DNA of 64,000 bases from Azospirillum sp. TSH58 (GTDB lineage Bacteria; Pseudomonadota; Alphaproteobacteria; Azospirillales; Azospirillaceae): contig NZ_CP022364.1 of NCBI RefSeq assembly GCF_003119115.1, forward strand, positions 1 through 64,000. The letters are read 5' to 3'. Positions 50,957 to 59,367 of the stretch are shown here, piece by piece. Under the pieces are notes generated by a model. The model ran no database searches. It worked only from the letters and a program-made list of their open reading frames with translations, and was not told the DNA's origin. A program made the translations under genes and the position numbers. Within the stretch, counting starts at the first letter, position 1. Every line of letters begins with the position of its first letter.

Positions 50957-51425
50957 GGAGCAGGATCAAGAGGAACGGCCGGATGCAGGTGAGAACGAGA
51001 AGAATGCCAGCGTTCCCAGGCGCATAGTTTCCTGCAACCCAAATCTGATGAAAGTGGCCGTACGCCACGCCGATGTAGAACAGCGATGCGTAGGTCACGA
51101 CCGCCGCCTTGAAGTCGAGTGATCTGCGGAAGGCGAGCACTCCCATGACCCCCAGCGCTATGTCGGCGACGCCGATCTCGAACTGAAACGGGCTTGTCGT
51201 CCACCCGATGAACGCCGCGGCGCGCTCGGGAGCGAACACATGGAACAGCCCGGCCCAGAGAGCATCGACTCCAACGGCCAACAGCAGCAGCCAGGACAGA
51301 TAGCCTTCCGGGGTCCGATCAGATCGGCTGAGGGTGGGAATGATGATCGCCAGTAGAAAGGTGATCAAAGGAATGTGTGTCAGGACAAATCGTATCAAAT
51401 TAGCGACGTCCATTTCGTCCTCCAT
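50907..51425 (-). CDS. DUF6790-like integral membrane protein
   Basis: A 172-residue protein with four or five membrane helices (FVLTHIPLITFLLAIIIPTL, YLSWLLLLAVGVDALWAGLF, IALGVMGVLAFR, FLLILLLIAA). A conserved loop FQFEIGVADIALG and Tyr-Gly-His-Phe-His (GVAYGHFHQIW) match DUF6790 proteins. Function unknown. Start ATG 51425, with ATG 51413 as alternative. It looks like a bacterial rather than a phage gene, suggesting the end of a contiguous lysis block here. It is convergent with the YgjV-like gene. Confidence 0.7.
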   Translation of the reverse strand: MEDEMDVANLIRFVLTHIPLITFLLAIIIPTLSRSDRTPEGYLSWLLLLAVGVDALWAGLFHVFAPERAAAFIGWTTSPFQFEIGVADIALGVMGVLAFRRSLDFKAAVVTYASLFYIGVAYGHFHQIWVAGNYAPGNAGILLVLTCIRPFLLILLLIAAQRKAAPALALGR

Positions 51426-51623
51426 GGAAGAGACGACAAGCGGACGTTGAGACGTTTATCTCGCCCGTTCCAAGAGGCTATCGGAAATACCTCGATGTAG
51501 GCGCTGGCCTCGCGCCTGTGTCTGTTATGGCGAGGTGCGCAACCGCATCGATCCTGCGAACTGATGTCTGCAGATCGTCGGTCTGACTACCCAACCCCTA
51601 TGTTCAATCAAAGGATACCAACC

Positions 51624-52361
51624 GTGAACGCCATGTTCCCGGCGCGCACCGTCGCGCCCGACTTCCGTCTCGTCGAAACCCTGAACCTGGGCACCGGCCC
51701 GCTCGCCCCGGCGCTGGGCGCCGCGCGTGACCGCCTGTGCGCCGAGCTGGTCGCCCGCGGCGTGACGCCGATCCTGTGCGAGTCCTGGCAGGACCTGCAG
51801 GCACTGAACGCACGGCACCGCGAGAGCTGGTTCCCCCTGCTGCCCAAGCCGTCCAGCGCTCCGGCCTTCTGGCTTGGGCTGGTCGACGGGGAAGGGGAGG
51901 TGGTCGCCACCCACGCCGTGGTGCTGGTCGACTGCACCGCGTCCAGCTTCGGCGCTCGGCTGGCGGACCTGTCGGCGCTGCACGTTCCCGGCGACGCGCC
52001 GGCGGACGAATGGGCCTTCGTCGCCAGCGAGGCCGCCCACGACACCCGCGGGTCGGTGGCCTGGATCGTGGCTGGCTGGACCCGGCCGGACTGGCGCGGC
52101 GCCGGGCTGTTTCACCGGCTGGGCGAACTGGTGCGGCTGGTCGCCCTGGCCCGCTGGAACCCAAAGTGGGTGGTTGGGCTGGTCGATCCGGAAACGGTGC
52201 CGGTGTGGAGCGGGCGGGGCGGTGGCCGGCGCCGGCTGGAGGAGCGGCCCGGCATCCTCTATTACCAGAGCGACGTCGGTCGGCTCCCGTTGCACCTCAT
52301 GCGGTGGGGCCGCCACGCCGTCTATATGGATCTCGGTATCTGCGGCGGCCCCTCCTGGTGA
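51624..52361 (+). CDS. GNAT acetyltransferase-like protein
   Basis: A 245-residue protein. GTG 51624 is chosen because AAAGGA lies 8 bases upstream; longer starts at ATG 51600 or 51564 are less well placed. The central beta sheet and acetyl-CoA-loop-like stretch appear in FWLGLVDGEGEVVATHAVVL, VAWIVAGWTRPDWRGAGLFH and RLGELVRLVALARWNPKWVV, with R-G-A-G-L replacing the classical Q-x-x-G-x-G/A. The C-terminus has LPLHLMRWGRHAVYMDLGI. Such phage-encoded GNAT-like proteins occur next to portal/tail or moron genes. It is convergent with the minus-strand phage trio that follows. Confidence 0.6.
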   Translation: MNAMFPARTVAPDFRLVETLNLGTGPLAPALGAARDRLCAELVARGVTPILCESWQDLQALNARHRESWFPLLPKPSSAPAFWLGLVDGEGEVVATHAVVLVDCTASSFGARLADLSALHVPGDAPADEWAFVASEAAHDTRGSVAWIVAGWTRPDWRGAGLFHRLGELVRLVALARWNPKWVVGLVDPETVPVWSGRGGGRRRLEERPGILYYQSDVGRLPLHLMRWGRHAVYMDLGICGGPSW

Positions 52362-52378
52362 ACGAGGCCGCCGTCAGG

Positions 52379-52885
52379 TCAATGCAGCGTCTGCACATCG
52401 ATGGCCGACAGCACGGCCCGCCGCCCACGATCCTCCCACCCGAACAGCGCTTGGGTGTAGACGAAGGGCCGCCCCACACCGGCCACAGCAATCCGGTTGA
52501 ACAGGGCCTCGCCCGCGCCGATGGCCTCGGCATACTCTAGCCCGATCCGATGGGCGTAATCGGCATGCGGATCGGCGGCCTCGGGCTGGCCGATCATGGA
52601 CCGGCTCCAGCCCATGCCGAGAACCTTCACCGTCGGCACACCGATCCGGCGGAACAGCAGCGGCGTCTCGGCCTCCATGGCGGCCAGCACCGTGCAGCGG
52701 TCGAACAGGCCGCGCCGTTCCAACCAGTCGAACAGGTCAGCGCTGAGGGTCCGGCGGCGCCGGCACTCCGCGGCGATGTCCTGTTGCCAATCCGCGGCAG
52801 CGCGCAGGGTCAAGCGCTCGACGCGGATCTCGGTGTGGACGGGGCGCGGCGCGCCCCGATCCGTGTAGAACTGCAGGATGGACAT
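52379..52885 (-). CDS. hypothetical phage protein, 168 aa
   Basis: ATG 52883-52885 overlaps the stop of the upstream gene (ATGA). The product MSILQFYTDRGAPRPVHTEI ... FDWLERRGLFDRCTVLAAME ... GMGWSRSMIGQPEAADPHAD ... YTQALFGWEDRGRRAVLSAI is mixed alpha/beta with no recognised family. It is the last gene of a three-gene minus-strand operon (52379-55067) likely to be an early or regulatory phage operon. Confidence 0.5.
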   Translation of the reverse strand: MSILQFYTDRGAPRPVHTEIRVERLTLRAAADWQQDIAAECRRRRTLSADLFDWLERRGLFDRCTVLAAMEAETPLLFRRIGVPTVKVLGMGWSRSMIGQPEAADPHADYAHRIGLEYAEAIGAGEALFNRIAVAGVGRPFVYTQALFGWEDRGRRAVLSAIDVQTLH

Positions 52886-54192
52886 CACGCAGCCTCCATC
52901 ATCTTGAGCGCCGCCGCGAACCCGGCCCGGAAGGCGTCGGGGGAGCAGCCGGCGGCGTTGGCGCCCGCCTCCACCATAGCATCGGTGATGGCGGTGGGGA
53001 CCGTAGGCGCAGTGTGAGGGATGGCCCGGTCGGCGAGGCTGGCAATGGCTGCGCCGAAGTCGTCCGCCTCGTTCGCAACGGCCGCTTCGCCGGTCAGCAG
53101 CGCCTTCAACTCCGGCACCGCCCGCAGCGCATCGGCGACCAGCCCGAAGACCAGCGCGTCCTCCTCCTTCTGGGCAGCCGACACCGGGGGCGGGAAGGGC
53201 AGGGTGCCGGGCTTGCTGTCCGGGTGGCAGGCCACTGGGTGCCCGGCCCAGAGCAAGACCGCCTTGGCGGCCATGGCCAGCGTCGGGTTCCCGTTGTAGG
53301 CCGCGATCTGGCGGGCCAGCCGGAAAGACTCGTTGCTCGAGTCGATCAGGTCGGCGTCGTCTTGGCCTTCGGCGCCAATGTTCGCTTCCAGCTCCAGCCA
53401 TCGGCGGACGACGGCGAGGAACGGGCCGCGGTCGGCGCCGTCATCCTGCTGTTCGACCTGCCGCGCCAGCAGGTCCCGGAGTCGGGTAAGCGCCTCAACC
53501 TCGATGTTGGTTCCGCCGATGCCGGTGTGTGGGCAGAGCAGCCGGTCCAGCACCGCCACCGCATCTGCCAGGGTGGCCGGCTCGGCGGTGAGAATCTCGC
53601 ACAACAAGTCGCTCCATTCCGCCGAAAGTCGGGCGCGCTCAGCATTGGCGTCGGGGTTCTCACTACCCTTCAGTTTAATTTGTGCATCGATCAGCGCGGC
53701 AGCTCGGGAGGTGGCCCCAGCGAAGGTCAGCCCGATGCTGGGGATCATCGTGGAGCCGCTTCCGCCGGCCGACTTACCATTCGCACGCGCCTCCTGGTGC
53801 ACCGCATCCAGCGCCGCCTGCACCAGCACGCCGCGCACCCGTTGGAACAGCGTCATGGCGGCACGATCCATGTTCGGCCCGATGGCCGGAAAGAGCGCGG
53901 TATCGATCACCGCCACGCTGTCGGCGAGCGTGCGAGGGATGGAACCCAGGATCGCCCGGCCCAGCACCTCCCACTGCTCGGTGATCTCGTCCGAGCGGGC
54001 GTCCGCCTCGGACGTGTCGGGAAGTTCGTCCTGCTCCTTCACCAGCGCAGCAAGCCGCGTAGCAGCATCGCGGAATGGGATGCCCAGCGAGGGGACGACG
54101 GAGGAGGGGCCAGGGCAGGGCCAGCGGGTGCCGGACGAGTAGACGTTGGAGCCGCTGGAGGTTACGGTGTGGTCGCCATTCTTGGTGCGCAT
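52885..54192 (-). CDS. hypothetical phage protein with internal duplication, 435 aa
   Basis: A large, Ala-rich helical protein. Two tandem homologous halves are visible: SLGIPFRDAATRLAALVKEQ and SIGLTFAGATSRAAALIDAQ, each followed by an acidic helix, E-x-W-x-x-L-x-x-x-I-L and LADxVAVxD. The C-terminal third is different and ends in an Ala/Met-rich helix. No known domain. Start and stop overlap the neighbours (ATGA both sides), so all three genes are translated as a unit. The internal duplication makes it a multi-domain scaffold rather than an enzyme by appearance. Confidence 0.55.
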   Translation of the reverse strand: MRTKNGDHTVTSSGSNVYSSGTRWPCPGPSSVVPSLGIPFRDAATRLAALVKEQDELPDTSEADARSDEITEQWEVLGRAILGSIPRTLADSVAVIDTALFPAIGPNMDRAAMTLFQRVRGVLVQAALDAVHQEARANGKSAGGSGSTMIPSIGLTFAGATSRAAALIDAQIKLKGSENPDANAERARLSAEWSDLLCEILTAEPATLADAVAVLDRLLCPHTGIGGTNIEVEALTRLRDLLARQVEQQDDGADRGPFLAVVRRWLELEANIGAEGQDDADLIDSSNESFRLARQIAAYNGNPTLAMAAKAVLLWAGHPVACHPDSKPGTLPFPPPVSAAQKEEDALVFGLVADALRAVPELKALLTGEAAVANEADDFGAAIASLADRAIPHTAPTVPTAITDAMVEAGANAAGCSPDAFRAGFAAALKMMEAA

Positions 54193-55067
54193 CAGTGCGC
54201 CTCCCCGGTGCTGGTGGAGATGGCGGTGAACCGGCCATCATCGAACTCGCTGGCGGGGTGGACCCACACGCGGCCTTCCTGGCTCTCGTAGACCACCACG
54301 GCAGTCAGGTCGCTCTCCAGTTCGCCACGGGCGATAACCCGGTACTCGCCTCCCTTCCGGTGACGGTGGGTGGGCTTCCAGTTAAGCCCCGGCATGTCGC
54401 TGCCCAGCGCCGCCGCCGCAATCGCCTCGCAAGCTTCTAGCAATGAGACCGGATCGATGGACAGCTTACCGGCGCACTCGACCGCAGCGGTTTCCATGGC
54501 GGGGAAGGCGGTCGGGTCGAAGCGCAGGATGTCGTGCAGCGCGCCCTCTCGCGCATGAGCCGCGCAGGCTTGGCTGACAAGCCGGTTGACCACCTCGCAC
54601 AGATTCACCGTCTCATTGCGCAAGGCATCCCGGTCGGCCTCGGCCTGCTTCAGGCTGGCGCCCAGCGATTTCGCCAGAGCAATCATCCCGTTGCCGGTCA
54701 TGACGGTGGTTGTGAAGGCGTCTTCCAACAGCTTCAGCCGGCCGGCGACATCTCCATTGGACGGCAGGTTCGAACCCGATGCGACGGCCTGTTTGCTGTC
54801 ACCTTCCTCTCCCGATTCGCCGTAGCCGGCCAGCGGGTCTACATCGCTGATGCCGAACAGCCAGTCGAACATATCGCCGATTACACCGGCCTCGACGGCT
54901 CCGTCACCGCCCGTTTCCGCTAGCACGGCGCAGCGCCCTTGCAGATCAAGAACATCGGCAGGGGAGCGCGACACCATCAGCGCATGGGTGTCCTGGGGGG
55001 GCTCTCCTGGTGCACTTTCACCGCGCACCTCGCTGAGTATCATGGTATTTTGAGGGTCGGTCTTCAT
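54192..55067 (-). CDS. phage protein with C-terminal DUF1653-like domain, 291 aa
   Basis: The N-terminal half is acidic and irregular with a helical middle (AGRLKLLEDAFTTTVMTGNG, DRDALRNETVNLCEVVNRLV). The last 50 residues (HRHRKGGEYRVIARGELESD, VVVYESQEGRVWVHPASEFD, DGRF) match DUF1653: basic start, Y-R-V, V-V-Y, W-V-x-P, DGRF. That small beta domain is common in phage and plasmid proteins of unknown function. First gene of the minus-strand operon, start ATG 55067. Confidence 0.6.
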   Translation of the reverse strand: MKTDPQNTMILSEVRGESAPGEPPQDTHALMVSRSPADVLDLQGRCAVLAETGGDGAVEAGVIGDMFDWLFGISDVDPLAGYGESGEEGDSKQAVASGSNLPSNGDVAGRLKLLEDAFTTTVMTGNGMIALAKSLGASLKQAEADRDALRNETVNLCEVVNRLVSQACAAHAREGALHDILRFDPTAFPAMETAAVECAGKLSIDPVSLLEACEAIAAAALGSDMPGLNWKPTHRHRKGGEYRVIARGELESDLTAVVVYESQEGRVWVHPASEFDDGRFTAISTSTGEAH

Positions 55068-55094
55068 GGGCTTTCCAAGGTTGGTGGGGACCGT

Positions 55095-55155
55095 TGAGCC
55101 GTTCGCGCGGCTCTGCTGATAGGGCGCCCAGCTGTTCGCGCAGCTGGGCGCTTTT
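55095..55155. promoter_or_regulatory. twin hairpins with TTCG loops
   Basis: GAGCCG-TTCGCG-CGGCTC (55095-55112) and GCGCCCAGCTG-TTCGCG-CAGCTGGGCGC (55124-55151) share the same loop. The second is followed by TTTTC, so it may terminate plus-strand transcription. Both lie in the leader region between the minus-strand operon and the repressor gene. Confidence 0.5.
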
Positions 55156-55240
55156 CATTTGTGGCGGCAATGTCGTTGTGGTGTTATGCAACCCACATGG
55201 TGATTATGTAACCACCACCTTCGGCTTGTGTCTACCCCTT

Positions 55241-55261
55241 TGTGGTGATATTTTCACCACA
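55241..55261. promoter_or_regulatory. repressor operator overlapping the start codon
   Basis: TGTGGTGA-TATTT-TCACCACA is a perfect 8-bp inverted repeat whose last A is the first base of the repressor start codon. Related half-sites (GTGGTG, GGTGATTA, ACCACCAC) lie at 55174-55220, so the repressor can probably cover the whole intergenic region. Confidence 0.7.
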
Positions 55262-55512
55262 TGATGACTCCTCGCCAATGCGCGATGGCTCGAGCGGCGC
55301 TACGCTTGAGCGTCCGCGACCTCGCAGCCGCCGCTATGGTTGGCGTCAACACCGTCTCCCGTTTTGAGAACGGGAAGAACACGGAAGACCTCTCGATCAA
55401 GCGGATGCAGACCGCGCTGGAGAGTGCTGGTGTCGCATTTATCGGTGATGGCGAGCAGTCACTTGGCGGTGGACTTGGAGTTCGATTAAGCGTGGGCGGC
55501 ACTTCCGATTAG
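55261..55512 (+). CDS. XRE-family phage repressor, second type
   Basis: An 83-residue Cro/CI-like HTH protein: MARAALRLSVRDLAAAAMVG, VNTVSRFENGKNTEDLSIKR, then ESAGVAFIGDGEQSLGGGLG. It has the same build as the repressor at 15657 but little identity. It starts at ATG 55261 or 55264. No ribosome site precedes it and the operator reaches the start codon, so the mRNA may be leaderless. It is divergent from the three-gene minus-strand operon and is the probable immunity gene of the outer prophage. Confidence 0.8.
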   Translation: MMTPRQCAMARAALRLSVRDLAAAAMVGVNTVSRFENGKNTEDLSIKRMQTALESAGVAFIGDGEQSLGGGLGVRLSVGGTSD

Positions 55513-55599
55513 TTTGTGCCACACTGTTGCCGCGCGCATATCCTTGCGCTCCCTCGATTTCGGGGGCACATTCTTTCGCATCACTCGCTCCATAAGTGA

Positions 55600-55803
55600 G
55601 TGACTGAGCCGGTGAACGGGAGCGGCGCCAACCACACCCCGATCACCGAACTCATCATTATGATCTGTGGTAAGGCGCCCAGGTCGCCTGGCCGCGACCT
55701 GGGCTACCGCGACATTCAGGCTGCACTGGCGCGGCTCCGCACCAGCGGCCATTCATCGCCTTCGCCCGGCTCGCGGAAGCACTCGGCGCCGGCCATTGGG
55801 TGA
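55600..55803 (+). CDS. possible small protein, 67 aa (weak)
   Basis: GTG 55600 opens a 67-codon frame. Its first 50 residues look protein-like (ITELIIMICGKAPRSPGRDL, YRDIQAALARLRTSG), while the tail overlaps the convergent GRDP-like gene by 88 bases. There is no good ribosome site. It may be a degraded gene or a chance frame. Confidence 0.25.
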   Translation: MTEPVNGSGANHTPITELIIMICGKAPRSPGRDLGYRDIQAALARLRTSGHSSPSPGSRKHSAPAIG

Positions 55804-56168
55804 TCCGCGTAGGGATCTACCGGCATCGTGTGGCCGTAGCTGACGAGCTTGCGCGTCATGGCGTAGGCGGCCTCATAGGCAGGCGTGCCGTAGACTCCTG
55901 GAGTGTGGTCCACGATCTGGCCCAGCGCGACCATGCAATCCTCGAAATACACCCGCGGGCGCAGCATGTGGGCGTGCCACACCTTGTCCACCAGTTTCGA
56001 CGGGACGAGGGTTTCCGTCGGGTAGGCGGCCACAGCGGTTAGGAAGGACCGATAGCGCTCAACTGCCACCGCAGCCTCTTCCTTTGGTATGCCCCCGCGC
56101 ACGAGGTCATCGACCAGAATTTCCAGGTTCATGGCGTTGATCGCCTGGACCTTGCTCAAGATATCCAT
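55716..56168 (-). CDS. GRDP-like (glycine-rich domain-containing protein-like) protein
   Basis: A 150-residue protein with VDKVWHAHMLRPRVYFEDCM, matching the D-x-x-W-H-x-H-x-L...Y-x-x-D-C motif of the GRDP/DUF1399 family. It is followed by VALGQIVDHTPG and an N-terminal helical part (EILVDDLVRGGIPKEEAAVA). The conserved His residues suggest metal binding or an enzyme-like pocket, but no reaction is established. Start ATG 56168, 16 bases after the stop of the LuxR-type regulator, so probably one operon with it. Confidence 0.7.
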   Translation of the reverse strand: MDILSKVQAINAMNLEILVDDLVRGGIPKEEAAVAVERYRSFLTAVAAYPTETLVPSKLVDKVWHAHMLRPRVYFEDCMVALGQIVDHTPGVYGTPAYEAAYAMTRKLVSYGHTMPVDPYADHPMAGAECFREPGEGDEWPLVRSRASAA

Positions 56169-56184
56169 CAGTTCTTTCCTCTTT

Positions 56185-57252
56185 TCATGATTTGCCGCGA
56201 AACCGGGCGGCTCCGGTGATCGCCCCCAATACGGCTACCCAGCGGGCAAGGCCCGTCTGACCGCGGTTGGCGAGTGCCCCAACATCCAGTTTCTTCAGGA
56301 TGTTCTTGACTTGCTCGCGCCCGGTGCCAGGCGCTTTTCCGAGTTCTTTGGCAGCGTCGTCGTTCGTGAAGCCGTTGCCGATCATGGCGGCCAGTTCAGC
56401 CTCCGCGGGGGTTAGCTTGAAGTCTCGGTGCAGCACGTCGGAAACGGCCGCGACATCAAGACTGGCCGGCGCGACCATCACGACCGCTGATCCAACGGAA
56501 TCACCGCCTCGCGATACCGACACGATGTGCGACCTTCCTGCTGCAGCTCGAATGCTGGTTGCCGCGGTCGGCGCTAAGAGGCGGCCCAAGCTGGCAAGCG
56601 CCACGAGACGCGATAGTTCCGCAGTGTCATCGCCGTGAAGCGCTGATAGGCGCCCGTACTCGTCCACCAGCAAGCCGTCGGACCGGCTGATGAGATCGGT
56701 CATGGCGGTATTCTTGTGCTTGATCCGTCTATCAGGTCCCAGGACTGCGATGCCGAATGCCAAGCAGTCGAGGGCCGCGGCGCATTGCTCGGCAGATTCC
56801 TTTTGCCGGATCGCTTCGAGCAGTCCGAAGGTCGGAATGTCGCGTGAGAAGTATTGGCGAAGGCCAGCCCGATCCGGCTCGACACGCAACTGGGCGTTCC
56901 ACCCGTTGTCGAGACGGATGTGAGCGCAGATCAATTCGGTTGGAAATCGGCGCGTGAATTCAAGGCGAGGGCTTCGACGGGCAATTTGTGCATCAGCAAG
57001 CTGCGCCTCGAAGTCTGGTGGGCTGATGATTCCGTTATCCGCTCCATGTTTCCATGACGAGCGCAGCATTGATTCGAAGGTTAGTGGCGCAGAAAAGTCG
57101 ATGAACGGATATAGGCGCTTTTTATCTTGGCTGGCGTAAACGATGTTATCGTTTGGATCGATGATGACGAGCAATGCATTGAGCCGTGACGCCATTACGG
57201 CCATGTCGGCGAATGGACCTGGGATGTCCCATGGGAGCGGCAGCATCGTCAT
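56185..57252 (-). CDS. PAS-domain LuxR-family transcriptional regulator
   Basis: A 355-residue protein. An N-terminal PAS-like sensor (NALLVIIDPNDNIVYASQDK, then a second PAS-like region CLAFGIAVLGPDRRIKHKN) is followed by a C-terminal LuxR/GerE-type HTH (FKLTPAEAELAAMIGNGFTN, DDAAKELGKAPGTGREQVKN, ILKKLDVGALANRG). The ligand is unknown. It is in an operon with the GRDP-like gene. The 339-base gap upstream (57253-57591) has no gene; a CCCACGTGGG palindrome at 57326-57335 could be its operator. Confidence 0.8.
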   Translation of the reverse strand: MTMLPLPWDIPGPFADMAVMASRLNALLVIIDPNDNIVYASQDKKRLYPFIDFSAPLTFESMLRSSWKHGADNGIISPPDFEAQLADAQIARRSPRLEFTRRFPTELICAHIRLDNGWNAQLRVEPDRAGLRQYFSRDIPTFGLLEAIRQKESAEQCAAALDCLAFGIAVLGPDRRIKHKNTAMTDLISRSDGLLVDEYGRLSALHGDDTAELSRLVALASLGRLLAPTAATSIRAAAGRSHIVSVSRGGDSVGSAVVMVAPASLDVAAVSDVLHRDFKLTPAEAELAAMIGNGFTNDDAAKELGKAPGTGREQVKNILKKLDVGALANRGQTGLARWVAVLGAITGAARFRGKS

Positions 57253-57591
57253 CGTTTGGGCTATTCAACGGTTGTGGTTTTCCTTTCGTCTGAACGTAAC
57301 AAAGCGATCTTGTGCGCCACTACCACCCACGTGGGGGGTGTGATGCTGGGGCGATCCAGACCTATGAGCGATTCTGTGGAGTTGGGTGAACCAATTTGAG
57401 CGTCAGGTGCTTGATTCGTAAGCCTTGCCGGGAATTTCGTTGCGCAACCGGTGTGGCCAAGTGGGTGGCGAACTTTTTTAGTTGCAGTAAGATTGCTGCA
57501 TACCAGCATGTGTAGGTGATGGGTGAGGTTGTGCGATACGATAATAATGTTGCGCAATTTTCTCGAATTATGGGGCCGACTCGGACGAGTT

Positions 57592-58470
57592 TTAGCGCGA
57601 ATCGGACCGCTCCGCCCGAAACACGTAAAGCGCCGCCCCGATGATCATTCCCGACCCGACCGCCTGCATGCTGCCCGGCACCTCGCCGAACAGCAGGTAG
57701 CCGGCCACCAGGGCAATCGGCACGTCGATCAGCGACAACGGTGCCAGCCGGGCAGGGGAGGCGTAGCGGTAGCCACGGACCGTGAACCACTGCGCGAGGC
57801 CGCTGAGCAGGGCCATGCTGACAAGCAGCGGGATATCGGCGGCTGGCGGCTCGATCGCCACGCTGGATGCGGGCACAGCAACGAAGGCCGTCACCAGGAT
57901 CGCGGAGACGGCCACCACGACGCTCGGCGGGTTGGTAAGGGCCAGCCGGCGCATGCAAATGTGGCTCCCGGCTCCGGCGATGGCGGCAAGCGGCAGGATC
58001 AGCGCCTCCCAAACCTCCCACTCTGCAGCCGGTGTCCCGATGGCGGCGAGGCGGGGCCAGAGCGCCACGACGCCTCCAGCAATGCCGAGCCCGACCGCGG
58101 CCCACACATCGGGGCCGACCCGCTCGCCGAGGAACAGGCGAGCCATAGGCACCACCAACGCAGCTCGGACGTACATGAAGGCGGTGACCAGGGCGACGGG
58201 CAGGGTGGCGTAGGAGTGGACCAGAGCCATCAGCGACACCGCGCCCACAACAGCCCGGACGAGGTGGATGTGTGGGTCCCGGAGCTGGCGTAGGCGGAGG
58301 AAGGCACGCCACGCGACCAGCACCATGATCAAGCCGCCGGCAGACCGGAACATGGCCATCTCCAGCGGCGGCAGCTTAGCGCCCAGGTGCCGGATCGCGA
58401 TGTTGGCGGCCATGAAGGCGAGCGCGGACGCGATGATCCACAGGGCGCCGGTTATCGTGGCACGGGGCAT
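57592..58470 (-). CDS. EamA/DMT-family transporter
   Basis: A 292-residue inner-membrane protein with about ten helices in two EamA repeats: GALWIIASALAFMAANIAIR with LGAKLPPLEMAMFRSAGGL, and LILPLAAIAGAGSHICMRRL with SLIDVPIALVAGYLLFGEVP, ending GMIIGAALYVFRAE. DMT exporters move metabolites or drugs out of the cell; the substrate is not deducible. ATG 58470 is chosen because the family begins there; an upstream extension to 58629 has no transporter features. A typical bacterial chromosomal gene, or cargo. Confidence 0.85.
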   Translation of the reverse strand: MPRATITGALWIIASALAFMAANIAIRHLGAKLPPLEMAMFRSAGGLIMVLVAWRAFLRLRQLRDPHIHLVRAVVGAVSLMALVHSYATLPVALVTAFMYVRAALVVPMARLFLGERVGPDVWAAVGLGIAGGVVALWPRLAAIGTPAAEWEVWEALILPLAAIAGAGSHICMRRLALTNPPSVVVAVSAILVTAFVAVPASSVAIEPPAADIPLLVSMALLSGLAQWFTVRGYRYASPARLAPLSLIDVPIALVAGYLLFGEVPGSMQAVGSGMIIGAALYVFRAERSDSR

Positions 58471-58632
58471 GTTGGGAGGCTTCCACCGTTGCAGGTGGGG
58501 AAGGGCTATCAGACCCCGACGCGGGCGATCAATCTCCGTGTGGAACGCACTGGACTCGCGACCATCCGGATTCCATACTCCTAAAAGTCGCTCAAGGCGC
58601 TTAATAATCGCATATTCGTGGCGGAGCAATCC

Positions 58633-59367
58633 ATGAGGCGTGCAGCACTGATCGTGTTCCTGTGCTGTATAACAGACGCGTGGGCGACGGCAGAGTTGCT
58701 AAGGACCAACGAACAGGTTTGGTCGGCTCTGAGTGAGTCCGAGAAAGCCAGCTTGCAGGCAAAGTACGTGGTGGACGTAGCAGATAGCAATCGCTACGGC
58801 GTCATCATCGATGCTCAAGCATTGGACGAATCTACACCAGGGACGACAGGCGGCGCTGCAATCGGTCAAGCATACGGTTCGGCACTATATGTCGATAATG
58901 CGTTCAAAGGGTCTCGACCAAGTTATTCGGCCACCGATCATGTTGGTGCGGCTCTTCTTGGTGCACTTATTGGTAGCGCGATGGATGCGCCGCCGGTCAA
59001 ACAATTTCGATTCCGATATACGGTTCGGGATCTATCGGGGTCGGTAAAGCAGATAGATAGAGTTGAGGGGCAGTCGTTCCGCCAGCCCATGGGTGTTTGC
59101 ATTTCCATACCTTCTCTGTCTTTGGAGACGCAGAGCATCTGTGACGTTGATATTGGGTCATTCCGCGCCCGTTACTTATTGAAGGAAAATGATAAAGGCA
59201 CCCGTGCGGCCGATCTCGTTCCAAAAACAAAGAACAGGAAAAGCCAAATATCTCATGATGATTCGCTTCTGCCGCAAGGTGGTGTGGTTCGCTGCAAAGT
59301 TGGCCCATCTGCTATTGTGGCGGTAAGTCTTGAAGAGTGCTTAAACGCTGAAGGAAAGGTGCTATGA
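58633..59367 (+). CDS. exported protein with glycine-zipper segment, 244 aa
   Basis: The signal peptide MRRAALIVFLCCITDAWA ends at an AWA/TA-type site, so it is probably periplasmic or outer-membrane linked. A segment TDHVGAALLGALIGSAMDAP resembles the glycine-zipper regions of small outer-membrane proteins. The second half is beta-rich with several Cys (VCISIPSLSL, SICDVDIG, VRCKVGPS, LEECLNAEG). Family unknown. ATG 58633 has GCGGAGC upstream. The stop overlaps the following lipoprotein start (ATGA at 59364-59367), so the two are co-translated. Confidence 0.6.
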   Translation: MRRAALIVFLCCITDAWATAELLRTNEQVWSALSESEKASLQAKYVVDVADSNRYGVIIDAQALDESTPGTTGGAAIGQAYGSALYVDNAFKGSRPSYSATDHVGAALLGALIGSAMDAPPVKQFRFRYTVRDLSGSVKQIDRVEGQSFRQPMGVCISIPSLSLETQSICDVDIGSFRARYLLKENDKGTRAADLVPKTKNRKSQISHDDSLLPQGGVVRCKVGPSAIVAVSLEECLNAEGKVL

